From Clostridiales bacterium Firm_07 (GTDB taxonomy: Bacteria > Bacillota > Clostridia > Oscillospirales > CAG-272): a DNA stretch of 64,000 nt. Each line of letters opens with the position of its first letter. Position 1 is the stretch's first letter. The stretch lies in the NCBI GenBank assembly GCA_001604005.1, contig LVAM01000005.1, forward strand, positions 62,001 to 126,000, written 5' to 3'. The notes under the pieces are model-generated. The model made no database searches, was not told where the DNA came from, and saw only the letters and a program-made list of their open reading frames with translations. Made by a program: the position numbers and the translations under genes. Shown piece after piece: positions 23,426 to 32,382 of the stretch.

Positions 23426-23806
23426 ATGAAATTCGACGCAATCAGAGAGCATCATTTATACAGCAAAACTTTTGCCAAAGGCGAGCGCGCCGTGGGCAAA
23501 ATGATGGCGGTGTACGTACAGCGGGATTATCTTGCGCAAAAACTGCAAAAGGCGGATCCCCGCCGCCGCGCTTTCAACCGCGTGGGGCTGTCGGTCGGCA
23601 AAAAGATCGGCGGCGCCGTTCGGAGAAACCGCGCAAAGCGGCTTTTGCGCGAGGGCTACCGCGCCGTGCGCGCGGCGGGCGTGAAGACCGGCTTTTTGGT
23701 GGTGATCGCCGCACGCGAGGAGATCGTCGGCAAAAAAGCGCAAGCCGTCACGCGCGAAATGATGCGCCTTTTCGAGCGCCTCGGTCTTTTGGAGGCGCCG
23801 CGATGA
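23426..23806 (+). CDS. rnpA: Ribonuclease P protein component
   Basis: Basic protein subunit that helps the RNase P RNA mature tRNA 5' ends. 126 residues from the ATG at 23426; the in-frame GTG at 23414 overlaps the GGAG ribosome site and is not favoured. The start [20 protein letters not shown] and the RNR-type motif [18 protein letters not shown] (about 70-87) are diagnostic. The stop overlaps the yidD start by four bases. Confidence 0.95.
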   Translation: MKFDAIREHHLYSKTFAKGERAVGKMMAVYVQRDYLAQKLQKADPRRRAFNRVGLSVGKKIGGAVRRNRAKRLLREGYRAVRAAGVKTGFLVVIAAREEIVGKKAQAVTREMMRLFERLGLLEAPR

Positions 23807-24162
23807 AATATCTTTGTATCTGGCTGATTCGTTTTTACAGAAAATGCCTATCGCCATTAAAACGCAAACCCTGCTGCCGGTTTGTGCCCACTTGTTCCGA
23901 GTACGCCATCGAGGCGTTTCAAAAGCGCGGCTTTTTCGTCGGTTTCGCGCTGACGGTGTGGCGCGTATTGCGGTGCAATCCGTATGCGGCGGGCGGTTAT
24001 GATCCCGTTCCGGAAACGGGATTTCGCTATCGCGGTCCCCGCGATATCCCCGATCCTTTGTGCCGAGAAGAGGGCGGCACGACAGATTTTGCCCCTTCAA
24101 ATGAGAAAAACGCGGCGTCGACCGCATCGAATTTTTCTACTGAGGAAAGGAAAGACAAATGA
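23803..24162 (+). CDS. yidD: Membrane protein insertion efficiency factor YidD
   Basis: 119 residues. The family core covers the first 70: an amphipathic N terminus ([17 protein letters not shown]), then [20 protein letters not shown] with its Cys pattern, and [17 protein letters not shown]. It assists YidC-dependent insertion. The C-terminal 45 residues are a polar, low-complexity extension not needed for family identity. Starts inside the rnpA stop (ATGA) and its stop overlaps the yidC start, so three genes are coupled. Confidence 0.94.
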   Translation: MKYLCIWLIRFYRKCLSPLKRKPCCRFVPTCSEYAIEAFQKRGFFVGFALTVWRVLRCNPYAAGGYDPVPETGFRYRGPRDIPDPLCREEGGTTDFAPSNEKNAASTASNFSTEERKDK

Positions 24163-25745
24163 AGAAACATCATTTTTTAGGCAAGGCGCTGTTCCTTTTG
24201 CTGGCGTTCTGTCTCGTCGCGGCAACGTTGGTTTCCTGCAACAAAAGCACGACGTTGGATACCGCCTGGACAAGCGCCGATACCGACGCCCCCACGTATT
24301 TCGCGCGCATTTTGCCGATGAGCGACGAGGCGCGTGAAAAATTCACCGCCGCGTCGCGCGGCTACAATATGAGCGCGGAAGGTTTCGTCGATCCCGAAGA
24401 AGCCCCCGATCTCGGTTTTGTGGATCTTGACGGCGCGCGCGCCGCGCTGGAACTTGTCAAACCGAGCGACGACGCGTCGATCGCGAAGTTTACGGAGTTT
24501 CGCGACAATCTGACCGAGGACGAGGTGAAAACGACGGTGGAGAAGATGAAGACCACCGTGGATCTGACGCCGACCTCCGGTATCAAAATGATCCTTGTCT
24601 GGATCGGTAAATTCCTGCAACTGCTCACCAAAATGACCGCGGGATACTATGTGTGGGCGCTCTTTATCTTCGCGCTGATCGTGGAGATTTTGATGCTCCC
24701 CTTCGGCATCAAACAGCAGAAGAACTCGCAAAAACAGGCGAAACTGCGCCCGAAAGAACTGGCGATCCGCAAAAAATACGCGGGTAGGACCGATCAGGTC
24801 TCCGCGCGCAAAATGCAGGAGGAGATCCAGCGCCTTTATCAGCAGGAGGGCTTCAATCCGATGGGCGGATGCCTGCCGCTCCTTATCCAAATGCCGATCC
24901 TGATCGCGCTTTATAATTTGGTGGTGGATCCGCTCCAATACGTGCTCGGAAAAGGACAGGGGCTCTCGGCCGCGCTCTCTTCGTATTGCACCACCGCCCG
25001 TGCGGCGGGCGGGCTCGGTGTGTCGCTTTCCAAGAGCCGCGGCACCATCGAACTGCTTTCCAAAGTGACCGATAAACTGGAAGGTTTTGCCAATTTCGGT
25101 TATTTCGGCAACTCCGCTGCCTGCGCCGCCGAACTTGAAGGCGTAACGGTGCCGAACTTCAACTTTCTCGGTATGAATACCGGTCTGATCCCCGGTTTCC
25201 ATAAGCCCTATATTTTGCTGTTGATCCCCGTGCTGACGTTCGTTTTCTATTTTGCGAGTATGAAACTCAATCGCAAACTTACCTTCCAACCCACGGCAAA
25301 CGATCCGCAAATGGGCTGTTCCAACAATATGATGGACATCACGATGCCGCTGATGAGCGTGTATATCACCTTCATCGTGCCTGCCGCGGTTGGCATTTAC
25401 TGGATCTTCAAATCCATTCTCTCCACCGGCAAGCAATTCGCTCTTGCCAAATTGATGCCTCTGCCCACCTATACGGAGGAGGATATCAAAGCCGCGGAGC
25501 GCGAACTGAAAGGAAAATCGAAAGGCGATCGCTCCGGCGCCGCCGAAAGGATCGCGGAAGGTCGTGTGATCCGCTCGCTCCACCATATCGACGATGACGA
25601 CGATCTTCCCCCGCGCGGCGCGGTGATCGAAGACGACGAAGACGACGAGGCGGAAGAAGCCGCGCCAGAGGCGACGGAGAAGGCGCCCGAAAACAAGATG
25701 TCGGCGCCGCTGAAACAGGATCGCAAAACAGACAAAAAGAAATGA
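24159..25745 (+). CDS. yidC: Membrane protein insertase YidC/SpoIIIJ (Oxa1 family), long form
   Basis: 528 residues, much longer than Bacillus YidC (about 260). Lipoprotein-type signal with LVSC (Cys27), then a 110-residue extracytoplasmic region, a membrane segment (about 141-185) and the cytoplasmic coiled loop [16 protein letters not shown] and [20 protein letters not shown], then [14 protein letters not shown] and two further segments. The loop between the second and third segments is about 80 residues longer than usual. The tail is acidic ([15 protein letters not shown]). Where most relatives have an Arg or Lys in the first core helix (…R..LLP), this one has Glu176 ([10 protein letters not shown]). 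Encoded between yidD and jag, as in most Firmicutes. Confidence 0.93.
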   Translation: MKKHHFLGKALFLLLAFCLVAATLVSCNKSTTLDTAWTSADTDAPTYFARILPMSDEAREKFTAASRGYNMSAEGFVDPEEAPDLGFVDLDGARAALELVKPSDDASIAKFTEFRDNLTEDEVKTTVEKMKTTVDLTPTSGIKMILVWIGKFLQLLTKMTAGYYVWALFIFALIVEILMLPFGIKQQKNSQKQAKLRPKELAIRKKYAGRTDQVSARKMQEEIQRLYQQEGFNPMGGCLPLLIQMPILIALYNLVVDPLQYVLGKGQGLSAALSSYCTTARAAGGLGVSLSKSRGTIELLSKVTDKLEGFANFGYFGNSAACAAELEGVTVPNFNFLGMNTGLIPGFHKPYILLLIPVLTFVFYFASMKLNRKLTFQPTANDPQMGCSNNMMDITMPLMSVYITFIVPAAVGIYWIFKSILSTGKQFALAKLMPLPTYTEEDIKAAERELKGKSKGDRSGAAERIAEGRVIRSLHHIDDDDDLPPRGAVIEDDEDDEAEEAAPEATEKAPENKMSAPLKQDRKTDKKK

Positions 25746-25757
25746 GGATATAAAAAT

Positions 25758-26450
25758 ATGAAAAAAACAGTTGAGATCAGCGCCAAGACAGTTGAGGAGG
25801 CAGTGGAAAAAGCGGTTGCGGCTCTCGGCGCGCCAAACGCGGACGCGATCGCCTTTGAAGTGGTCGACGAGCCGAAAAAAGGATTTCTCGGCATCGGTGC
25901 CACACCCGCCCGCATTTCGGCTTCGTATACTTCCACGGGCGCCGAGGCGGCGCTCGACCTGATCCGCGATCTTGTCGCGGGGATGGGACTGGACGCAACC
26001 GTTACGATGCAGGACAAAGACGAGGACAGCAAACTGATCGCCGTCAAGGGTGAGAGCGCGGGCGTGCTGATCGGACACCACGGCGACACGCTGGATTCTC
26101 TCCAATATCTTGCCAACCTTGCCGCCAACAAACGCATCGAGAGCGACAAGAGAGACTATTGCCACGTCACGGTGGACGTGGAAAATTATCGCCTGAAACG
26201 CGAGGAGACCCTGCGCGCCCTGGCGCGCAGAATGGCGGAGAAGGTGCTGCGTTACCGCAAGAGCGTGATGCTGGAACCGATGAACCCCTACGAGCGCCGG
26301 ATCATTCACTCCGAGGTGCAGAAGATCGCGGGCGTTTCCACCAACTCGGTGGGAAGCGAAAACAACCGCAAGGTCGTGCTTTATTTGGATGATGAAGCGG
26401 CCGCCGCTCCCGCGAAAAACGAAAGAGAAGAAGAGTTCGGCGAGTTTTGA
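25758..26450 (+). CDS. jag: RNA-binding protein Jag/KhpB
   Basis: 230 residues with the three expected parts: Jag-N domain (about 1-50, KTVEISAKTVEEAVEKA … EVVDEPKKGFLGIG), KH domain (about 75-150, with IGHHGDTLDSLQYL carrying the GxxG-type loop), and R3H domain (about 150-215, RRMAEKVLRYRKSVMLEPMN and ERRIIHSEVQ). KhpB binds small RNAs and mRNAs and influences cell elongation; SpoIIIJ-associated in name. 12 bases after yidC, same operon. Confidence 0.95.
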   Translation: MKKTVEISAKTVEEAVEKAVAALGAPNADAIAFEVVDEPKKGFLGIGATPARISASYTSTGAEAALDLIRDLVAGMGLDATVTMQDKDEDSKLIAVKGESAGVLIGHHGDTLDSLQYLANLAANKRIESDKRDYCHVTVDVENYRLKREETLRALARRMAEKVLRYRKSVMLEPMNPYERRIIHSEVQKIAGVSTNSVGSENNRKVVLYLDDEAAAAPAKNEREEEFGEF

Positions 26451-26474
26451 TATCGCCGAACGGAAAGGAACGCT

Positions 26475-27614
26475 ATGAAACGCATCCTTTTATCCGTGCT
26501 TTGCGTCGCCTTTTGCGCCGCCTTGTGCCTGACCGTATTTTTGATGCCCGCCGCCACCGCGCCGAGCAACTTTACGGTGACGCTGTATGAAGGCGACAAC
26601 GCGCGGGAACTGACCGACGCCACGGCATACACATTGCCCGTGTCCACGCCGCCGGAGGGAAAAATCTTTGTCGGTTGGCGTACCGTGCCCTCATTTCCGG
26701 GGCACGCCCTGCCCTGTCTTTTCCCGGCGGGCACCGTTGTGGCGGAGGGTGACGACACGACGTATTATGCCGTGTATATCGGTATGGAAACGCGCCCCGA
26801 GGCCGAGATGAGAATGACGGAATCCGATCTCGGACTGCGCTTTATCACCGAGTTCGACAAGGCGGATCTGACGCTTTTGCGCACCCTTTGCGCGGTTTCT
26901 TACGGTACGTTGATCGCGCCGAGCGATTATGTCTATATCGCGCGCGGCGTGCTGTCGCCCGAGGCGCTGGCAAGCGTCGGAAAGACCAAATATCTCGACG
27001 TTGCCGCCAACACGCCGTATGCCGAGAGCGAGGATACCGAGACCATCGCCGGTTCGGTGGTTTCGATCCTCTCCTATAACCGCTATCTGTCTTTCTGCGC
27101 GGCGGGCTATCTCACCGTTACCTATACGGGCGGCGCGCAAACGACTTTTTACGCGAGCGCCGACGCCGACGTGCACAACTGCCTTTACGATCTTGCCGTC
27201 GAGGCGTTTTGCGACCGCACCGAAGAAGCCGACGACACACACGTCTATCAGACGGAAAAGGGATATTCGCCCTATGCCGCCGAGACGTTGGAAACTTTCC
27301 GACAGATACTCGACAGCGTGGTGAAAGTGGCGTATGTCAACGATCCGAAAAACAAAAGCGCCATGATCGCGCAGATCTATCCCGAAAGCGACGTGTACAG
27401 CGCGCCCTATACGGCGACTTACAGCGAATCGCGGGGCAGATTTACCCTGCGCGTCAAAGACGGGCTTGACTATACTTTCTCGGAAGATATGGCGGTGACC
27501 GTCGTCAACGACGCGCAATGGCGCACTTCCAAAAAACCGAACTCCAAATGTCAGATCCAAAGCAGCGGCAAGGTGATGACGATCCAGTGCAGTTCGGGAA
27601 CACCCAATTATTAA
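26475..27614 (+). CDS. Secreted protein with InlB-like and clostridial surface modules
   Basis: 379 residues. A signal peptide covers about residues 1-28 (hydrophobic core VLCVAFCAALCLTVFLM, cleavage near ATA). Residues 30-105 form a beta-grasp-like repeat with the KIFVGWRT … YYAVYI pattern of Listeria-Bacteroides (InlB B) repeats. From about 110 to 265 comes a module seen in many clostridial extracellular proteins, with SDLGLRFITEF, GTLIAPSDYV, KYLDVAANTPY and an AGSVVSILSYNRYLSFCAAG block. A C-terminal region of unknown type follows. No catalytic motif is evident. Its place between jag and mnmE, where no gene normally lies, is odd; it has a GGAAAGGAA site of its own. Confidence 0.7.
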   Translation: MKRILLSVLCVAFCAALCLTVFLMPAATAPSNFTVTLYEGDNARELTDATAYTLPVSTPPEGKIFVGWRTVPSFPGHALPCLFPAGTVVAEGDDTTYYAVYIGMETRPEAEMRMTESDLGLRFITEFDKADLTLLRTLCAVSYGTLIAPSDYVYIARGVLSPEALASVGKTKYLDVAANTPYAESEDTETIAGSVVSILSYNRYLSFCAAGYLTVTYTGGAQTTFYASADADVHNCLYDLAVEAFCDRTEEADDTHVYQTEKGYSPYAAETLETFRQILDSVVKVAYVNDPKNKSAMIAQIYPESDVYSAPYTATYSESRGRFTLRVKDGLDYTFSEDMAVTVVNDAQWRTSKKPNSKCQIQSSGKVMTIQCSSGTPNY

Positions 27615-27615
27615 A

Positions 27616-28986
27616 ATGATGGAAATAACAGATACGATCGCCGCCGTTTCCACACCGCGCGGAAAAGGCGGGATTGCCGTGATCCGCATTTCGGGCGCCG
27701 ACGCGCGCGAAGTGCTCTCTCGCGTTTTCGCCGCAGGAGTTTCTCCTGCGGCGTCTGCACGTCGCGCGGTATACGGGAAAATACTCGGAGAGGACGGCGG
27801 CGTGATCGACGAAGGGATCGCCACCTTTTTTGCCGCGCCCGCCTCGTTTACGGGCGAGGACGTGGCGGAGATCGCCTGCCACGGCGGTATTCTGCTGACA
27901 GAGGCGGTGCTTGCCTCGGTGTTTCACGCGGGCGCGCGCCCCGCGCGCGCGGGCGAGTTTACCCGCCGCGCGGTGATGAACGGCAAAATGACGCTTTCCG
28001 CGGCGGAGGCGTTGGGCAGTTTGCTTGACGCCGCGGGCGCGGGACAACTGGCGCTTGCGCGCGGCGGCATGGCGGGGCATTTGTCGGGGGCGGTGCAAGC
28101 GCTTTATGACCGCGTCGGGCTCCTGCTTGCCGACGCTTACGCCAAGATCGATTTTCCCGACGAGGATCTGAACACGAAAAGTACCGCGGAACTGATCGCG
28201 GAGATCGGAGAGATCGGCAAAGCGGTGGAGAAACTGCTTGCCACATACCGCACGGGGCACGCGGTCGGCGAAGGCGTGCGCACCGTCATTTGCGGGGCGG
28301 TCAACGCGGGGAAATCCACGCTTTATAACGCTCTTGTGGGCCACAACGCCGCCATCGTGACCGACGTCGCGGGGACCACGCGGGATATTCTCACCGAAAC
28401 CGTACCGCTCGGCAAGGTGACGTTGCGTCTTTTTGACACGGCGGGCTTGCGTGAGAGCGACGATACGGTGGAAAAAATCGGTGTTTCGCGTGCGCGGGAA
28501 GCGATGAAGGACGCCGAACTGGTGTTGGCGGTGTTTGACGCGAGTAAGGAAGCTGACGCGCAGGCGTGCGCCTTTATCGCGGAACTGCAAACGTTGCCGG
28601 GGACCGTGATCGCGGTCTTAAATAAAGCAGACCGTCCGGTCTCTTTCCGACGGGAATTGCTTGACGGATTTGCCGCCGTGGTGACGGTCAGCGCCGCCGC
28701 GGGAGATATTGCGCCCTTGCGGGAGGCGGTGGAAAGACTGTATCTCTCGGACGCGATCTCGCTTTCGGAAGACGCCGTGGTTTCCAACGCGCGGCAGTAC
28801 GCGGCACTCTCACGCGCCGCCGAGGCGCTTTCGCGCGCCGAAACGGCGCTTCGCGAGGGGGTGACACCGGACGCCGCGCTGATCGACGCGGAACTTTCTA
28901 TGGCGGCACTCGGCGAAGTGGACGGCAGGGCGGTGGACGAACGCATCGTCGAAAACATTTTTTCGCATTTTTGCGTCGGAAAATGA
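27616..28986 (+). CDS. mnmE: tRNA modification GTPase MnmE
   Basis: With MnmG makes the cmnm5/nm5 modification of wobble uridines. 456 residues. N-terminal tetrahydrofolate-binding domain (about 1-120), helical domain interrupted by the G domain: G1 GAVNAGKST, G2/G3 region VAGTTRD and DTAGLR, G4 NKAD. The C terminus is FCVGK with the conserved Cys453. The first ATG (27616) comes one base after the stop of the upstream secreted-protein gene and no ribosome site is visible, so translation is probably coupled. The usual partners mnmG and rsmG do not follow; a convergent lipoprotein gene does. Confidence 0.96.
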   Translation: MMEITDTIAAVSTPRGKGGIAVIRISGADAREVLSRVFAAGVSPAASARRAVYGKILGEDGGVIDEGIATFFAAPASFTGEDVAEIACHGGILLTEAVLASVFHAGARPARAGEFTRRAVMNGKMTLSAAEALGSLLDAAGAGQLALARGGMAGHLSGAVQALYDRVGLLLADAYAKIDFPDEDLNTKSTAELIAEIGEIGKAVEKLLATYRTGHAVGEGVRTVICGAVNAGKSTLYNALVGHNAAIVTDVAGTTRDILTETVPLGKVTLRLFDTAGLRESDDTVEKIGVSRAREAMKDAELVLAVFDASKEADAQACAFIAELQTLPGTVIAVLNKADRPVSFRRELLDGFAAVVTVSAAAGDIAPLREAVERLYLSDAISLSEDAVVSNARQYAALSRAAEALSRAETALREGVTPDAALIDAELSMAALGEVDGRAVDERIVENIFSHFCVGK

Positions 28987-29001
28987 AAACGGCGCAAATG
29001 A

Positions 29002-29032
29002 AAAACGCACGGACTTAAAGTCCGTGCGTTTT
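29002..29032. terminator. Bidirectional terminator after mnmE
   Basis: Inverted repeat AAAACGCACGGACTT and complement with a tiny loop, flanked by A and T runs; lies between mnmE and the convergent lipoprotein gene. Confidence 0.92.
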
Positions 29033-29035
29033 GTG

Positions 29036-31087
29036 TTATTTCGGAATATTCAGCCACGAGGTGAGCGTCACCTTGTAGATGCGATCGTCGGGATTGGCGG
29101 CGCATCCGATGTAAAAATCTTTGCCGATGTGCCAGATGTTTTCGCTCTCGATGGTGATCTCGGGCAAGTTCTTGGTAAAGCAATAGTTGCCTTCCCAGTC
29201 GTACACGATGATCTGATTGCGTCGCTCCGAGGAGATCCATTGCACGAAATACACGTATTGATCGTCGCAATCCACGCCCTGCGTGGTGATCTTGGTGGTA
29301 CAATACTCGGCGGAGGGCGCCACGCGGAAGCGCTTTTCAAAGGTCAGCGTATCGGGGTTGACGATGGCGTAATGCGCCCAGGAGGAACAGCCGATGATGT
29401 AGCGGTCCCTTGCGGCGTTGTACTGCATACTGAAAATATTGCAGGGCATCGTGGCGCTTCCGATATATTCAAGCGTTTCGGGATCGATATAGGAGATGCG
29501 GTTTCGGTTGTTGCCGTTGTGTACCACGATCAGTTGATTGGTTTTGGAATTATAGCAGGCGTCGTTGCTGTGATCGAGCTCCATTTCCTCGCTCAATTTG
29601 ATCAGTTTTTTGGTTATCACGTCGATCTTGGCGATGCGGGTGCGGTGCACCGAGGTGTCGTCATAGTTGTTGTTCTGATCTTCCAGACAGCAATAGGCGT
29701 AGCGCCCGTCGGTGCAGCCGCCCTGGAACGCGACGCGCGTGGGGAGAGAGGGCAGCGCCTTTTTTGCCGTTTGGAAAACGTTGATGTATTCGGTGGCGTA
29801 AAGCCCGTCGGTATTGAGCCCCGTATTCCAGCCGTTGAAAGCCTCGGAAGGCTCCGTATAGGTGCCCTCCGGCGTGAAATCCACCGCCACTTTCGTCAGC
29901 GTGGTGCCGCTTTTCACCCAGCCGATATAAAAATCACCGTTTTGGATCAGGAAGAACGAAGGCGTTACGGCTATCGGACACGGCAAGGGCAGATAGCGTC
30001 CCGCGGTGAGATTGTACGTGACAAGCAGAGGTCCGTCCTCACTGTCAAAGAGCGCGTAAATGTTTTTCGAGTCGGCAAGCAGATCGACAAAATCCTCCGC
30101 GCCCACGGGTGTGGGCAGGGTCACGCCGTCGCCGACCGCTTCCCATTTGTAATTGAAGTTCCGGTAAATATCCGAACCTTTTTGGTGGGCGAGAAAAGCG
30201 TTTTCGCTGTCCCGATAGGCAATGCCGTCCACCTGCGCGGCAAGGTAATAGGTACGGTGGAGTTTCAGCGTTGCGGAGTCGATCTCACTGACGGCGTCCG
30301 CCTCGTTTCCACCGTGCGCCACGTAAAGAAAGCCGTTGAGCGTGTTATAGCACATAGAGACCGCGCGACCGAGCGGCAACACCTCGCTTTGCGCCAACAA
30401 AGCGCCCGTGTTGTCGCATTTGAGAATCTTCACTTGTCCCGCCGCGTCCGCCGCCGCCAGGAAAAAGTTTGTCCCGTCGCTTGTTCCGGCGCGCACACGA
30501 TTGAATTTGTCGGTATCTTTCAGCTTAAAAGAGGAGAGCGCCGTCGGCGTCACGTCGGCGCCGGCGATCAGCACGTCACAAGGTTCGGCGGTCGGGATAT
30601 GGACGCTTTTTTGCACCGAAAACGAAGCGGGAACGGTCAACAGCGTGCTGTCGCCCGCAAAACCGAGCGTATCGTAAAGCGAGGCAAAATACTGCGCCGC
30701 GCGCAGCAACGCGTCGTCACCGCTGGCGGCAATGACGATCTTTTTGCCCGAGGTTGAGATGGAGAAAGAATCCCCTTCCTTCGGAAGCGCCGCTTTCGCC
30801 TTTTCGGATGCCGAACGGTTGGTTTCCCCGATCAAGATCTCGGTCGCGCTTTCCGAGGCGCGTGTGTCGATCTGAGGTTTGAACGCCGCGCCGCACATCT
30901 CTGAGAGGCAATTGCTGATGATCTGCGCCGCGTCGCGTCCGGTAGCGGAGCTTTGCGCATAGATCACCGTATACGATGTTTGACCGTTTTCCGCGATCGT
31001 CAGCGTGCCGGATCTTTTGCCCAGATCGCAGGCGGCAAGAGGAAGAACGAGGCAGAGCGTCAATAAAAATATGAAGATTTTTTTCAT
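29036..31087 (-). CDS. Large lipoprotein: GH67-N-like module plus beta-propeller-like region
   Basis: 683 residues from the ATG at 31087 (AAAGGAG upstream; the in-frame ATG at 31105 is not favoured). Signal peptide with lipobox LPLAAC (Cys about 20). Residues 25-150 repeat the layout of the modules at 9951-10949: TSYTVIYAQSSA, a helix, ATEILIGETNR, a strand-helix closing with KIVIAASGDDAL. The remaining 500 residues are beta-rich with repeats of the type ISYIDPETLEYIGSA, AIVNPDTLTFEKRF, SEIDSATLKLHRTYY and IVYDWEGNYCF, the look of a seven-bladed propeller that tracks ligands on the cell surface. No catalytic residues are recognised. It lies 14 bases after the activase genes and may be the end of that transcript; a link in function is not evident. 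Confidence 0.7.
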   Translation of the reverse strand: MKKIFIFLLTLCLVLPLAACDLGKRSGTLTIAENGQTSYTVIYAQSSATGRDAAQIISNCLSEMCGAAFKPQIDTRASESATEILIGETNRSASEKAKAALPKEGDSFSISTSGKKIVIAASGDDALLRAAQYFASLYDTLGFAGDSTLLTVPASFSVQKSVHIPTAEPCDVLIAGADVTPTALSSFKLKDTDKFNRVRAGTSDGTNFFLAAADAAGQVKILKCDNTGALLAQSEVLPLGRAVSMCYNTLNGFLYVAHGGNEADAVSEIDSATLKLHRTYYLAAQVDGIAYRDSENAFLAHQKGSDIYRNFNYKWEAVGDGVTLPTPVGAEDFVDLLADSKNIYALFDSEDGPLLVTYNLTAGRYLPLPCPIAVTPSFFLIQNGDFYIGWVKSGTTLTKVAVDFTPEGTYTEPSEAFNGWNTGLNTDGLYATEYINVFQTAKKALPSLPTRVAFQGGCTDGRYAYCCLEDQNNNYDDTSVHRTRIAKIDVITKKLIKLSEEMELDHSNDACYNSKTNQLIVVHNGNNRNRISYIDPETLEYIGSATMPCNIFSMQYNAARDRYIIGCSSWAHYAIVNPDTLTFEKRFRVAPSAEYCTTKITTQGVDCDDQYVYFVQWISSERRNQIIVYDWEGNYCFTKNLPEITIESENIWHIGKDFYIGCAANPDDRIYKVTLTSWLNIPK

Positions 31088-31101
31088 ATCACACACTCCT
31101 T

Positions 31102-32382
31102 TCAAGTCGGTTCGACTTGGTTTGTTTTTTCGGTTTCGGCAAGGCGATTGGCGTTTGCCAACATCAGTTTCAGGCGGTTTTCCTGATTGATGCGCGAGGC
31201 GCTGGCGTCATAATCAATGGCGACCAGGTTGACGTTGGCGTGACGCTCGCGGATCACCTTCATCATACCTTTTCCGACGATGTGGTTGGGCAGACACCCA
31301 AAGGGTTGTGCGCACACCACGTTGCGAAAGCCGCTTTCGATCAGTTCGATCATCTCGGCGGGCAGCAGCCACCCCTCGCCCATCTGCACGCCCTCGCTGA
31401 TATAGCCCTTGATGGCGGCGCGCGTTTTCTCAAAATCGACGGGCGGGATAAAATGACTGTTTTCGCGGTACAATCGAATAAAATCGAGTTGCTTTTTGTG
31501 TATATACCGATAGATAACGCCCATCAGACGCGCCGATTTGCGTTTCATTCCGTAAAGGCGCGCGTCGGTCACGGCGGTGTTGACCGAGTACATCAGGAAA
31601 TCAAGGAGCCCCGCCATAAAAGTTTCCGCGCCTTCCGCGACGAGAAAATCTTCGAGATTGTTGTTGCCCAGCGGCGAGAACTTTACAAAGATCTCGCCCA
31701 CGATGCCGACGCGCACTTTCGGTATCTCGGCGCGCGGGATTTTGGCTTCAAAGTCCCGCAGGATCTCGGCGTAAGTCTTTTTTACGGTGCGATAGGGGAC
31801 GGAGCGTCCTTTATCCATTTGCAGTGCCAGTTTCTCGACCCACTCCTCGGCGAGCGCCTTGGTCTCTCCGGGCGTTTTTTCATAGGGGCGGCACTGATTG
31901 ACCAAATTGAGGAGAAGATCGCCGTAATAGACGCCGTACAGCATACGTTTGAGCAATGCGGGGGTGATCTTGAAGCCAGGATTTTTCTCCATTCCCGCCA
32001 AGTTCAGAGAAATGACGGGGACTTGCGCGAAACCCGCCTTAGCAAGGGCTTTGCGCAAGAGAGGGATATAATTGGACGCGCGACAGCCGCCGCCGGTCTG
32101 CGTCAGTAAGAGGGCGGTTTTGTCGGGATCGTATTCTCCGCTCGAAAGCGCGCGCAGAAACTGCCCGATGATCAGCAGTGCGGGATAGCAGGTGTCGTTG
32201 TGCACGTACCGCAGTCCGTAATCAATGATCTCGCGGTCGGTGCTCTCCAACAGCACCGCGTGGTAGCCGTAGGAGTTCATCACACGGGCGAGGAGTTTGA
32301 AATGCATCGGCAACATATTGGGGAGAAGAATGGTATACTCCTTTTTCATTGCCTTGGTAAAGAGAACGCGCTCTTCGCTCAC
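31102..32382 (-). CDS. Acyl-CoA dehydratase activase-related protein, C-terminal half
   Basis: 426 residues, GTG start at 32382 sharing GTGA with the stop of the upstream gene. It matches the C-terminal portion of the ~1400-residue activase-related proteins of Clostridia (2-hydroxyacyl-CoA dehydratase-like part): YVHNDTCYPALLIIGQF, TQTGGGCRASNYIPLLRKAL, GEIFVKFSPLGNNNLEDFL and AQPFGCLPNHIVGKGMMKVI. The conserved Cys residues in NDTCYPA, GGGCRAS and FGCLPNH probably hold an Fe-S cluster. In many relatives this is fused to the preceding protein; here it is separate. The metabolic role of these large proteins is unknown. Confidence 0.85.
   Translation of the reverse strand: MSEERVLFTKAMKKEYTILLPNMLPMHFKLLARVMNSYGYHAVLLESTDREIIDYGLRYVHNDTCYPALLIIGQFLRALSSGEYDPDKTALLLTQTGGGCRASNYIPLLRKALAKAGFAQVPVISLNLAGMEKNPGFKITPALLKRMLYGVYYGDLLLNLVNQCRPYEKTPGETKALAEEWVEKLALQMDKGRSVPYRTVKKTYAEILRDFEAKIPRAEIPKVRVGIVGEIFVKFSPLGNNNLEDFLVAEGAETFMAGLLDFLMYSVNTAVTDARLYGMKRKSARLMGVIYRYIHKKQLDFIRLYRENSHFIPPVDFEKTRAAIKGYISEGVQMGEGWLLPAEMIELIESGFRNVVCAQPFGCLPNHIVGKGMMKVIRERHANVNLVAIDYDASASRINQENRLKLMLANANRLAETEKTNQVEPT

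Noticed and set aside
24177-26309. 710-codon minus-strand frame opposite yidC and jag
   Set aside because: Antisense shadow of well-identified genes; no ribosome site.
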